Assembly: GCF_001425605.1 (NCBI RefSeq)
Contig: NZ_LMRG01000013.1
Span: forward strand, 1-45,481
DNA length: 45,481 bases
Direction of reading: 5' to 3'
From: Rhizobium sp. Leaf453
Lineage (GTDB): Bacteria; Pseudomonadota; Alphaproteobacteria; Rhizobiales; Rhizobiaceae
The position numbers and the translations under genes were made by a program. Shown here one piece after another: positions 1-7,368 of this stretch. Positions within the stretch are counted from its first letter, which is position 1, and each line of letters begins with the position of its first letter. The notes under the pieces were generated by a model. It was not told where the DNA came from and ran no database searches. It saw only the letters and a list, made by a program, of their open reading frames with translations.

Positions 1-56
1 CGCAGGAAGATGCGCGTCTGTGTGCTGGCGCAGGAAGATGCGCGTCTGTGTGCTGG
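1..56. repeat. Exact 28-bp tandem duplication at window edge
   Basis: Positions 1-28 and 29-56 are identical (unit begins CGCAGGAAGATGCG). The unit is not a multiple of three, so one extra copy shifts the reading frame of the small gene it lies in. Whether more copies lie upstream cannot be seen. Confidence 0.9.
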
Positions 57-201
57 CGTCGTCAAGGAGATCGCTCGAGCAAAAGGTCTCGTGAACGACC
101 CGGGCGCGATCGGAAGCCTGACAGCATTAGTCGCCAGGCTTTACAACAGAGGCATGCGCGATCGCGACCAACTCCTGACGGAAAGTCTCACCTCGGACTA
201 G
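10..201 (+). CDS. Small hypothetical protein, 5' end uncertain
   Basis: Open frame of 63 codons ending in TAG. The first codons fall in the 28-bp tandem duplication, so the ATG at 10 may be created by the duplication and the natural N-terminus may lie outside the window. The C-terminal half (ALVARLYNRGMRDRDQL) resembles the small proteins at 6893 and 43798, which share a pattern of hydrophobic helix, LY/LF, charged turn and D/E-L. This suggests a family of small helical proteins of unknown function. I do not recognise a named domain. Confidence 0.45.
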   Translation: MRVCVLAQEDARLCAGVVKEIARAKGLVNDPGAIGSLTALVARLYNRGMRDRDQLLTESLTSD

Positions 202-310
202 GCTTATCCATTCCTGCCTCTTAGCACCAAACAGGAGGCTCCGCTGGAATGCGGGAGCAATATACTCAAGGATTAGTGACGACACCATTGCAGCAGTGGT
301 ATGCAGAGGT

Positions 311-336
311 GGAACAGACGCGCCCTTTTTTCGCTT
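311..336 (+). promoter_or_regulatory. Candidate general-stress (RpoE2/EcfG-type) promoter
   Basis: GGAAC at 311-315, 19 bases, then TT at 335-336. This matches the GGAAC-N18/19-TT pattern described for rhizobial RpoE2 promoters. It lies about 130 bases before the hybrid kinase start, so the leader would be long. A match this short can occur by chance. Confidence 0.35.
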
Positions 337-464
337 TATAATTTCCTGATTTTACGGCTATCCTCGTCAAATGTGGTCGAGCGCCGCTGGTGCCCCTATC
401 ACCAAAAGCCTGCATTATTTATAGAAGAATGCGCTATTGCGCGAACGATATTAGAGGCCCTTAC

Positions 465-2930
465 ATGATGCACGCGCTTTCGGCCGCAGATGGAGAAATG
501 GCCGAGCGAATTCGTATGTTCGACTGGCGGGGATCAAATCTTGATCCGATCGCCGATTGGCCACTCGAGTTGCAGACAACACTTGCGCTTTGCCTGAGCA
601 CCGACCTTCCCACCGCAATTTATTGGGGCAAAGATTTCCGGCTGCTTTATAACGACGCTTGGGCACCGATCGCCGGAGAGAAGCATCCTTGGGCTCTCGG
701 ACGGCCTGCCTCGGAAGTGTGGTCGGATATCTGGCACATCATTGAGCCTCAGCTGAACTCGGTGATCGAGCGTCGCAAAGGCTTTCGGGTGGCTGACCAG
801 ATGTTGCCGATGCTCCGCGGAGGACGGGTTCAGAATACGCACTGGGATTACAGCTTTGCTCCTATCTTCGCAGCAGGCGGGCGCGTTGTCGGGATTTTCA
901 ATCAGGGCACCGAGACGACCGCGCGGCTTTCCGCGGAGCGGGCTCTCCGAGCAAGTGAGGAGCGGCTGGAATATGCGCTCGGCGCCTCCGAGACGGTCGG
1001 CACCTGGGATTGGGACATCCCGAATGATCGCTTGGTTGCGGATGCTCGCTTCGCAAGGATTTACGGCGTTGAGAGAGAAGTGGCAGCCGGCGGCGCCCCG
1101 ATCGCGCAGTACTTTACTTTGGTTCATCCTGATGATTTGGCTCGATTGAAAGCTACTATTGCTGAAGCGCTCGAAACTGGAGCCCCATTTTCCCAGGAAT
1201 ACCGTCTGATTAACCGCGATGGATCGATCCGTTGGGTTTCGGCGCAAGGGCGGGTGACGCGTGCACCGGACGCGACGCCACTCCGATTCCCTGGTGTTTC
1301 GTTTGACGTGACCGACAGGCGTGTGGCGGAAAATGCGTTGCGCGAAAGCGAAGAACGTTTCCGCGCGATTACAAATTCGATCGACCAGATGATCTGGTCA
1401 ACGCGTCCCGATGGACATCACGATTACTACAATCAGCGCTGGTACGATTTTACCGGTGTACCGCCTGGGTCCACGGATGGAGAAGCGTGGAATGGCATGT
1501 TCCATCCAGAGGATCAGGATCGCGCTTGGACAACCTGGCTGCACTGCCTCTCGACGGGCGACACTTACCATATCGAATACCGCCTCCGTCATCGCAGTGG
1601 CGACTACCGCTGGGTTCTTGGACGGGCTCAGCCGGTCAGGAATGAAGCTGGCGAAATCACCCGTTGGTTCGGCACCTGTACCGACATCCAGGAAATCGTA
1701 GACGCACGCGAGGTCCTAGCAAAATCGCGCGAGGAGCTGACAAGAGAGATCGAAAAACGTACGGCCAAGCTCGTCGAGGCTCAGGATCAGCTAAGGCAGG
1801 CACAGAAGATGGAAGCAGTCGGACAGCTGACCGGAGGTATCGCCCACGACTTCAACAATATGCTCGCAGTGATCATTGGTTCGGTCAACCTTCTGGAAAA
1901 GAGGTTGGCTCGCGGCGAAACAGATCTGGCGCGCTTTATCGAGGCAGCGAAGGATGGCGCCAATCGCGCCGCTTCTCTGACACAACGCCTGCTTGCTTTT
2001 TCAAGACGGCAGCCACTCCAGCCGGAGGTGATTGACGCAAATCGGATGATTGCCGGAATGTCGGAGCTGCTGACGCGCACACTCGGCGAGCTCGTTTCCG
2101 TGGAAACGGTTCTCGCCACCGGCCTTTGGAAAGTCCATGCCGATAACAGTCAGCTTGAAAATGCCATCCTCAACCTCGCGGTAAACGGCCGCGACGCCAT
2201 GCCGGTCGGCGGTAAGCTGACTGTAGAGACTGCCAACTCGTACCTGTCGGAGGAATACGCCTACGACAATGCGGTTGCGGCCGGCCAGTATGTGATGATC
2301 GCGGTATCCGACACTGGCACAGGTATGACCCCAGAGGTTATGGCGAAGGCGTTCGATCCCTTCTTCACGACAAAGGAGGTTGGCAAGGGGTCGGGCCTCG
2401 GACTCAGCCAGATTTTCGGTTTTGTTCGTCAGTCTAACGGACACGTCAAGATTTATTCGGAGGAAGGAGTTGGATCTTCCGTCAGAATTTATCTTCCACG
2501 ATATGATGGCGAAATCGGACCCAAAGATAATCATGTGGTCTTAGTGTCGTCAGGTCGTGGCAGCCTTTCCGAAACCATACTCGTCGTCGAAGATGACCAG
2601 AGAGTTCGCGCTTTCTCAACAGAAGCGCTTCGAGAATTGGGGTACACCGTCGTTGAAGCCGGCTCCGGTGCCCAAGCGCTCGCTTTGGTAAATGCAGGGC
2701 TTAAGCCAGACCTTTTGTTCACCGATATCGTTATGCCTGGAATGACGGGCCGTGAGCTTGCCGATGCCGTAACGGGGCTGTTACCTACTGTGAAGGTCCT
2801 ATATACGACCGGCTATACCCGAAATGCCGTCGTCCACAACGGAGTTCTCGGCAGAGAGACACAGCTTCTTCAAAAGCCGTTCAGCCTTGATCAGCTTGGT
2901 GAGAAGGTGCGGAGAGTATTGGACCTCTGA
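465..2930 (+). CDS. Hybrid sensor histidine kinase (PAS-PAS-PAS-HisKA-HATPase-REC)
   Basis: Cytoplasmic hybrid kinase, 821 aa from ATG 465, with AGAGG at 453-457 as ribosome site. An in-frame GTG at 390 would add 25 residues but lacks a good site. An N-terminal PAS-like sensor (about 20-165) is followed by two PAS_3/PAC repeats (about 165-290 and 295-420) and a short coiled coil. The HisKA H-box (GGIAHDFNNML) has the phospho-acceptor H461. The HATPase domain has an N-box (NLAVNGRDAM) and G-boxes (DTGTGM, GKGSGLGL). A C-terminal receiver carries D754 in the FTDIVMPGM context and the conserved KPF lysine. There are no membrane segments, so the signal is probably intracellular (redox, ligand or energy). 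All catalytic motifs look intact. The kinase could phosphorylate its own receiver or pass phosphate to the neighbouring stand-alone receivers. The ligand and output are unknown. Confidence 0.9.
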   Translation: MMHALSAADGEMAERIRMFDWRGSNLDPIADWPLELQTTLALCLSTDLPTAIYWGKDFRLLYNDAWAPIAGEKHPWALGRPASEVWSDIWHIIEPQLNSVIERRKGFRVADQMLPMLRGGRVQNTHWDYSFAPIFAAGGRVVGIFNQGTETTARLSAERALRASEERLEYALGASETVGTWDWDIPNDRLVADARFARIYGVEREVAAGGAPIAQYFTLVHPDDLARLKATIAEALETGAPFSQEYRLINRDGSIRWVSAQGRVTRAPDATPLRFPGVSFDVTDRRVAENALRESEERFRAITNSIDQMIWSTRPDGHHDYYNQRWYDFTGVPPGSTDGEAWNGMFHPEDQDRAWTTWLHCLSTGDTYHIEYRLRHRSGDYRWVLGRAQPVRNEAGEITRWFGTCTDIQEIVDAREVLAKSREELTREIEKRTAKLVEAQDQLRQAQKMEAVGQLTGGIAHDFNNMLAVIIGSVNLLEKRLARGETDLARFIEAAKDGANRAASLTQRLLAFSRRQPLQPEVIDANRMIAGMSELLTRTLGELVSVETVLATGLWKVHADNSQLENAILNLAVNGRDAMPVGGKLTVETANSYLSEEYAYDNAVAAGQYVMIAVSDTGTGMTPEVMAKAFDPFFTTKEVGKGSGLGLSQIFGFVRQSNGHVKIYSEEGVGSSVRIYLPRYDGEIGPKDNHVVLVSSGRGSLSETILVVEDDQRVRAFSTEALRELGYTVVEAGSGAQALALVNAGLKPDLLFTDIVMPGMTGRELADAVTGLLPTVKVLYTTGYTRNAVVHNGVLGRETQLLQKPFSLDQLGEKVRRVLDL

Positions 2931-3114
2931 TCAGCACCAATCTAAACCCCCGCTACGACGTCGCCTGTCGCTTCTATTCCACCAACCGAAAAAGCCCATC
3001 TGTTTCGCACTAGACATTACATTCATGCGAGAAGCTGCGGATTTTTAAAAGCACGTGCTCTTGCTGATACCGCGTTGGCCCATACGACGACGGAAAATGC
3101 AACTTAGGTGGGAC

Positions 3115-3228
3115 CTACCGGGCTTTGGTCGCCGGCGGCCGATCGTTCAAGGGCTCGTCGATCAACGCGTGCAGCCTCGGTTTGACCTCTTTCAGAACAT
3201 TTTGGTTGTCACTCATCGATTCCTGCAT
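3115..3228 (-). CDS. Putative 37-aa protein downstream of the receiver gene
   Basis: Short frame just after the LovR-like receiver, same strand: ATG 3228 or ATG 3216 (AGGA 4-5 bases before the latter), stop TAG at 3115-3117. The central part (LKEVKPRLHALIDEPLNDRP) vaguely recalls the helix and EP-x-P-D-R pattern of NepR anti-sigma factors, but it is too short and too divergent to name. It could equally be untranslated 3' sequence. Confidence 0.3.
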   Translation of the reverse strand: MQESMSDNQNVLKEVKPRLHALIDEPLNDRPPATKAR

Positions 3229-3264
3229 TTCTGCTGAAGTTAGGCCGACGCTCCTCCTTGCGTC

Positions 3265-3690
3265 TTAGCCAAACCGCTTCGCGACATGCGCATCTTCCGC
3301 CAGAACCAGACTTGCGGGCGGCGACCCACTCTCGTCGCCTTCGACGATTGCGCAAATGTAAGTCAGGGCATTTTTCATTCCATTCATCGTGTAAGGCTTT
3401 TCAATTGCACCAAGGGCGCCGGCAAAGCCTTCGGGGATCCTTTTAATATTACCGCTCACGAAGATATAGGGAATGCCCGCCGCTGCTAGTTCACGACCCA
3501 CGTCGATCCCGGTTGGGCCATCCATGAGGTGGATGTCGACGAATGCGAAATCCGGCTTGGACGCGTTGATCTGCTTAAGCGCCTGGCTGCTGCTCATGGC
3601 TATGCCTGTGACCTGATGGCCCGCCATCTCCACCTCAGCCTCGAGCTCCATGGCGAGCAGCATTTCGTCTTCGACGATCATAACTTTCAA
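3265..3690 (-). CDS. Single-domain response regulator (LovR-like)
   Basis: 141-aa stand-alone receiver with no output domain. The acidic pocket is E7-D8-E9, the phospho-acceptor is D52 (FVDIHLMDG), the conserved Ser is in IFVSGN and the conserved Lys is K98 (EKPYT). Its ATG overlaps the stop of the LOV kinase gene by 4 bases (ATGA), so the two are translationally coupled. In Caulobacter the pair LovK (LOV kinase) and LovR (single receiver) has this organisation and feeds the PhyR general stress pathway. A similar job here is inference. A phosphate sink or shuttle role is the likely biochemistry. Confidence 0.85.
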   Translation of the reverse strand: MKVMIVEDEMLLAMELEAEVEMAGHQVTGIAMSSSQALKQINASKPDFAFVDIHLMDGPTGIDVGRELAAAGIPYIFVSGNIKRIPEGFAGALGAIEKPYTMNGMKNALTYICAIVEGDESGSPPASLVLAEDAHVAKRFG

Positions 3691-4814
3691 TGTGTATTCT
3701 CCTGATGGTCGCCGACAAGCAGCACCACATCGACAACCGTCTTTCGGCCATCCTGTTTACGTTCGATTTCAGCGCCGAGCTGCAAAGCAGACGCCTCGAT
3801 CAACATGCGTCCAAGCTCGGTGCTTTCAATATCAGGCTCAACTGGTTCGGATGTGTCCTCGACACGGATCAGAAAATGACCGTTGAGGCGTTTGACCAGC
3901 ACGTGGATGTCGCCGCCGCCGTCCATGAGGCCCCGTCGAACTGCATCGCCGACCAACTCATTGACGATCAGGGACAAAGGCGTGGCTTTGACAGCGGGCA
4001 CGAGCAGCGGCGAAAGATCCAAAGACAGACGGATGTCGTTTCGGCCAGTGGCATCGACAAGATCTGTCACCAATTCCTTTGTGAACTCTGAGACATCGAA
4101 CTTCGACACGTCGTCGAGCGTGAACAGCTTTCGCTGAACCGTGCTGAGGGCCTCTATTCGGTTGAGGACCGACATGAGTGTCTGCCTTTGCCGGTAATCG
4201 GCGGTGATGCGTACCTGCATTTTTACGATGGAAGCCATCGTCAGCAGGTTATTTTTCACCCGATGGTCCACCTCGTGGACCAGCAGCGTGCGCGCCTCCA
4301 GTGCTGCCTTAAGGTTGGCGGTGTTTTTTGCCACCTCCGCCTCTGCCTCATGGCGCGCAGCCGCCAGGTCTGCTTCCCGGCTTTTGACCGTTGTGAAATC
4401 GAGCTGTGACGCAAAGAAATAGATGATTGTCCCGGCCTCGTCCCGGACGGGGCTGATGAATACCGCGTTCCAAAACGTGGTGCCGTCTTTCCGGTAATTA
4501 AGGATATCGACAGCAACATCGTGGCCGGCCGCGATGCCCTCTCGGATCTTCGCGATCGTTGCTTTGTCAGTCTCTGGACCCTGCAGGAAACGGCAATTGC
4601 GCCCGATTATCTCGTCATCTCTGTAGCCCGTGAGCCTTCGGAAGGCTTCGTTGCAGAAGATGATCGGATTGTCGGACTGGTTCGGATCGGTGACGATCAT
4701 TGGCATCCGGGTCGCCTTGAACGCGGCCGCAAATGGATCCTCGCTTACATGTCCGGCGACGAGACGGTCGCCGGCGTTGCGGGCATCGGTCCGATATTGA
4801 TCCTTTTCTTGCAT
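3687..4814 (-). CDS. LOV-domain blue-light histidine kinase (HisKA_2 type)
   Basis: 375 aa from ATG 4814, with AGGA 5-6 bases upstream. An N-terminal LOV/PAS domain spans about 30-145 and carries the signature GRNCRFLQG, with C74 as the residue that would form the flavin-cysteinyl adduct in blue light. A helical linker (about 145-175) leads to a HisKA_2 dimerisation domain with H184 (HEVDHRVKNNL). The C-terminal ATPase domain is odd: the N-box reads NELVGDAVRRGL instead of the usual NELVTNA-K-G, and the D-x-G of the G1 box is missing (VEDTSEPVE). ATP binding may therefore be weak or lost. The gene overlaps the following receiver gene by 4 bases. A GGAAC-N19-TT element lies just upstream. LOV kinases control stress, adhesion or virulence in Caulobacter, Rhizobium and Brucella. 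Confidence 0.88.
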   Translation of the reverse strand: MQEKDQYRTDARNAGDRLVAGHVSEDPFAAAFKATRMPMIVTDPNQSDNPIIFCNEAFRRLTGYRDDEIIGRNCRFLQGPETDKATIAKIREGIAAGHDVAVDILNYRKDGTTFWNAVFISPVRDEAGTIIYFFASQLDFTTVKSREADLAAARHEAEAEVAKNTANLKAALEARTLLVHEVDHRVKNNLLTMASIVKMQVRITADYRQRQTLMSVLNRIEALSTVQRKLFTLDDVSKFDVSEFTKELVTDLVDATGRNDIRLSLDLSPLLVPAVKATPLSLIVNELVGDAVRRGLMDGGGDIHVLVKRLNGHFLIRVEDTSEPVEPDIESTELGRMLIEASALQLGAEIERKQDGRKTVVDVVLLVGDHQENTH

Positions 4815-4842
4815 GGGGGTCCTAATCGTATTGTCCGCAACA

Positions 4843-4868
4843 AATGCCGCGGCTGGGGAATTGGTTCC
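4843..4868 (-). promoter_or_regulatory. Candidate general-stress promoter of the LOV kinase operon
   Basis: On the minus strand GGAAC (4868-4864), 19 bases, then TT (4844-4843). The TT is about 29 bases from the LOV kinase ATG at 4814, a normal leader length. The element sits in the 62-base gap after the upstream HWE kinase stop. Confidence 0.5.
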
Positions 4869-4876
4869 GGTTTTTG

Positions 4877-6688
4877 TCAGGGCAAAGACGTTGTCGTCGC
4901 TTCAATCTCGCAAATCACACCGGACGGATCATACGTGATTGTCGATTTGCCGTTCAGCTCCGCGGCCAACAAGCGTTCGACGAGGCGGGACCCGAAGCCC
5001 TTGCGGGTCGGAGGGCGAACCTCCGGTCCGCCCATCTCCCTCCAAACGAGGCGAAGATCTCCGGTCTCTTTAGCGAAGCTCCAGCTGATGGCAATTCTGC
5101 CTGTCGCATTGAAGAGTGCACCATATTTGGCAGCATTTGTGCCGAGTTCATGGAGAGCAAGCGAGAGTGACGCAACGACCTTTTGCGGCAGCAAGACGAG
5201 ATCACCAGAAACATCAAACCGCTCTGAAGGATATGGAGCGATAGCCTGCTCTACCACAGCCTTGAGATCGGCACTCTGCCAATGCCCCTCTGCAAGAAGG
5301 TCGTGGGCATGTGCCATGGCCGAAAGGCGAGCCTCGAAGGCGGTAACAGCACCGCTGGCCCCACCATCTTTTGCCAGGGTCTGACGGGCAATCGCCATGA
5401 CCGTCGCAAAGACATTCTTCACCCGGTGGTGCAACTCGCCGATTAGCACTGCCTGAAGCCGATCCGCTTCCTTTTTCGCAGAAATATCGTGAGCGATCTT
5501 GGATGCGCCGATAATTCCGCCGGCACTGTCGTAGATTGGCGAGACGCTGAGGAGAACATCGACGAGTTGGCCATCTTTGTGACGGCGTCTGGTTTCGTAA
5601 GGCTCCACCGTCGATCCGGCCCTGACGCGGCTCAACAGCGTCGGCTCCTCGTCGATCCGATCAGCAGGGACAAGGGTCAGTACGGACTGACCGATGATCT
5701 CCTCCGCCTTATAACCGTATAGCCTCTCCGCCGAGGCGTTCCAAGACGTGATAGTCATATCGAGATCGATGCCTAGGATGGCATCATTGGAAGATGCGAT
5801 GATTGACGCCAGCTGGCGCTCGACCTCCTGCCCTTTTTTGCGTTCGCTGATATCGATCGAGATGACCGCAACCTGGCGAATCCTGCCGCTATAGTCTCGA
5901 AGCGGTGAGACGGTATTGTTCACCCAGACGGGACTGCCATCTTTTCGGACATATCGCTTTTCGAGATCGAAGCTCTCGCCGGTCTGTGCAAGGCGCTGGT
6001 ACAATCGGGTCTGCTCGGGCATATCGTCGGCATAGGTAATGTCGCGGATGTTCTTGCCGAGCAGCTCCTGTTCCTCATAGCCGACAATCTCGCAAAACCG
6101 CTTGTTGACGTGCAGGATCTCGCCATTGAGGCTTGCTTGGCCGATCCCGGCCGCGGACTGCGATATTACAGCGCGCAGCCGTTCTTCGCTTGCCTGGAGC
6201 GCCCGATCGGCGCGAACGCGATCCGTCGTCTCGTTAACAATGCAGAAGACGCCGCGAACGGTGCCGTTTTCATCGCGGATCGGGGAATAAGAAATGTCAA
6301 AATACACAGTTTCCGGGTAGCCGTGCCGCTCGATATAAAATGGGCGGTCCTTGGCGGCGACCGTCTCGCCTTTGTCCAAGACTTGACGCAGGAGCGGTTC
6401 GAGGTCGTCCCATAGCTCGCTCCAGTTTTCTCGTGCCGGGCGACCGAACGCCTTCGGGTGCCGTTGTCCGATCGAAGGTGCATAGGGTGCGTTGTACACG
6501 GCGACGAAGTCCGGCCCCCAGAACAAAACGATCTGCGCCATGGAAGGCAGCATAATGTCGATAGCAGATCTCAGGCACGGAGGCCACAGCAACGGCGGGC
6601 CAAGCATGGACTGGTCCCAGTCTCCGCGCTCAATCATCCGAGAAATTTCGTCCTGCCCTGAGAACATTGTCCCCGTTTCGTTCGGCAT
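4877..6688 (-). CDS. Multi-PAS HWE-family sensor histidine kinase
   Basis: 603 aa from ATG 6688; an in-frame TTG at 6721 would add 11 residues. Three PAS modules can be followed. An N-terminal one (about 10-160) resembles the start of the hybrid kinase at 465. Then comes a PAS/PAC with GQASLNGEILHVN (about 165-290), and another with ILGIDLDMTITSWNASAERLYG (about 290-410). The kinase core is HWE type: H421 in ELHHRVKN, N-box HELGTNAAKYGAL, and the W-x-E signature in LVWREMGGP, followed by GFGSRLVER. It is soluble, with no membrane segments. HWE kinases typically signal to stand-alone receivers or to PhyR-type regulators; the partner is not identified. The gene reads toward the LOV kinase on the same strand but is separated by a candidate promoter. 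Confidence 0.88.
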   Translation of the reverse strand: MPNETGTMFSGQDEISRMIERGDWDQSMLGPPLLWPPCLRSAIDIMLPSMAQIVLFWGPDFVAVYNAPYAPSIGQRHPKAFGRPARENWSELWDDLEPLLRQVLDKGETVAAKDRPFYIERHGYPETVYFDISYSPIRDENGTVRGVFCIVNETTDRVRADRALQASEERLRAVISQSAAGIGQASLNGEILHVNKRFCEIVGYEEQELLGKNIRDITYADDMPEQTRLYQRLAQTGESFDLEKRYVRKDGSPVWVNNTVSPLRDYSGRIRQVAVISIDISERKKGQEVERQLASIIASSNDAILGIDLDMTITSWNASAERLYGYKAEEIIGQSVLTLVPADRIDEEPTLLSRVRAGSTVEPYETRRRHKDGQLVDVLLSVSPIYDSAGGIIGASKIAHDISAKKEADRLQAVLIGELHHRVKNVFATVMAIARQTLAKDGGASGAVTAFEARLSAMAHAHDLLAEGHWQSADLKAVVEQAIAPYPSERFDVSGDLVLLPQKVVASLSLALHELGTNAAKYGALFNATGRIAISWSFAKETGDLRLVWREMGGPEVRPPTRKGFGSRLVERLLAAELNGKSTITYDPSGVICEIEATTTSLP

Positions 6689-6840
6689 CGGCGCCCACTC
6701 TAAATCGTTGCGATGTCGCAAACGTTCGTCCCAGTGCTCAATGTATAGCGTGAAATGGTCGCAGCAAGGTCTTTTCGCAATGAAATCAGCGTCAAGTCCG
6801 ACAGGCCGCCAATAATTTCTCGCTAACCAAAGCAGCTGAC

Positions 6841-6869
6841 TTGACCCCTTCTGGCTGATTTCCCATATG
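6841..6869 (+). promoter_or_regulatory. Sigma-70-type promoter of the 78-aa gene
   Basis: TTGACC at 6841-6846, a 17-base spacer, then CATATG at 6864-6869. This would place the transcript start about 15-20 bases before ATG 6893. It fits the rhizobial housekeeping pattern CTTGAC-N17-CTATAT moderately well. Confidence 0.4.
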
Positions 6870-6892
6870 TGCGCCGCGAGAAGGGAGAGGGT

Positions 6893-7129
6893 ATGCGCGC
6901 ATTTTTGGAAACGTCATTCGGTCCGAACGAATTGTCGGTTATCGACCAATCATTCAAAGACTGGCTGGAAACTCACCACTTGACCAAGAACAGCGCAGAG
7001 GCTGAGCTTGCCGCTGCGATCATCATAAACCTGTATCGCGAGGGACATAACACCAGGCAGGAATTGGACACTGCCATGTCCCTACATTGCGGTCTTGCCG
7101 ATCTTGGCGAGTTGGCATTGCGCTCTTGA
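6893..7129 (+). CDS. Small conserved hypothetical protein (78 aa)
   Basis: The start at ATG 6893 is supported by the purine-rich AAGGGAGAGG directly upstream; a GTG at 6869 would add eight residues inside the promoter. The protein is predicted to be helical, with the core AELAAAIIINLYREGHNTRQELDTAM. The same type of core occurs in the small proteins ending at 201 and 44100, pointing to a rhizobial paralogous family without known function. It is transcribed divergently from the HWE kinase. No membrane segment or signal peptide is visible. Confidence 0.7.
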   Translation: MRAFLETSFGPNELSVIDQSFKDWLETHHLTKNSAEAELAAAIIINLYREGHNTRQELDTAMSLHCGLADLGELALRS

Positions 7130-7331
7130 AGAGATTTCGAACCGTCCATGTTTCTGTTCATTTCCATAATCAACTGAAAACACTGAACTATAGGGAGGGG
7201 CGGTACGCCGAAACACAATTGGCGGCGTTGATATCGAAATGCTTCAATTCCATCCGACTACACCATGGTCGGTGGAAACGCTCGACACAACAATGGCGTT
7301 TACATTTTCGAACCAATTGCCACAAATGAAA

Positions 7332-7360
7332 CGATGGGCGACCGTAGAGGCCGCCCATCG
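7332..7360 (-). terminator. Terminator hairpin after the MFS gene
   Basis: Perfect 9-bp inverted repeat CGATGGGCG/CGCCCATCG (7332-7340 and 7352-7360) with an 11-base loop. It lies just after the MFS stop, with a short T-rich run (TTTCATTTG) on the minus strand. Confidence 0.7.
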
Positions 7361-7368
7361 GCGTTTGA

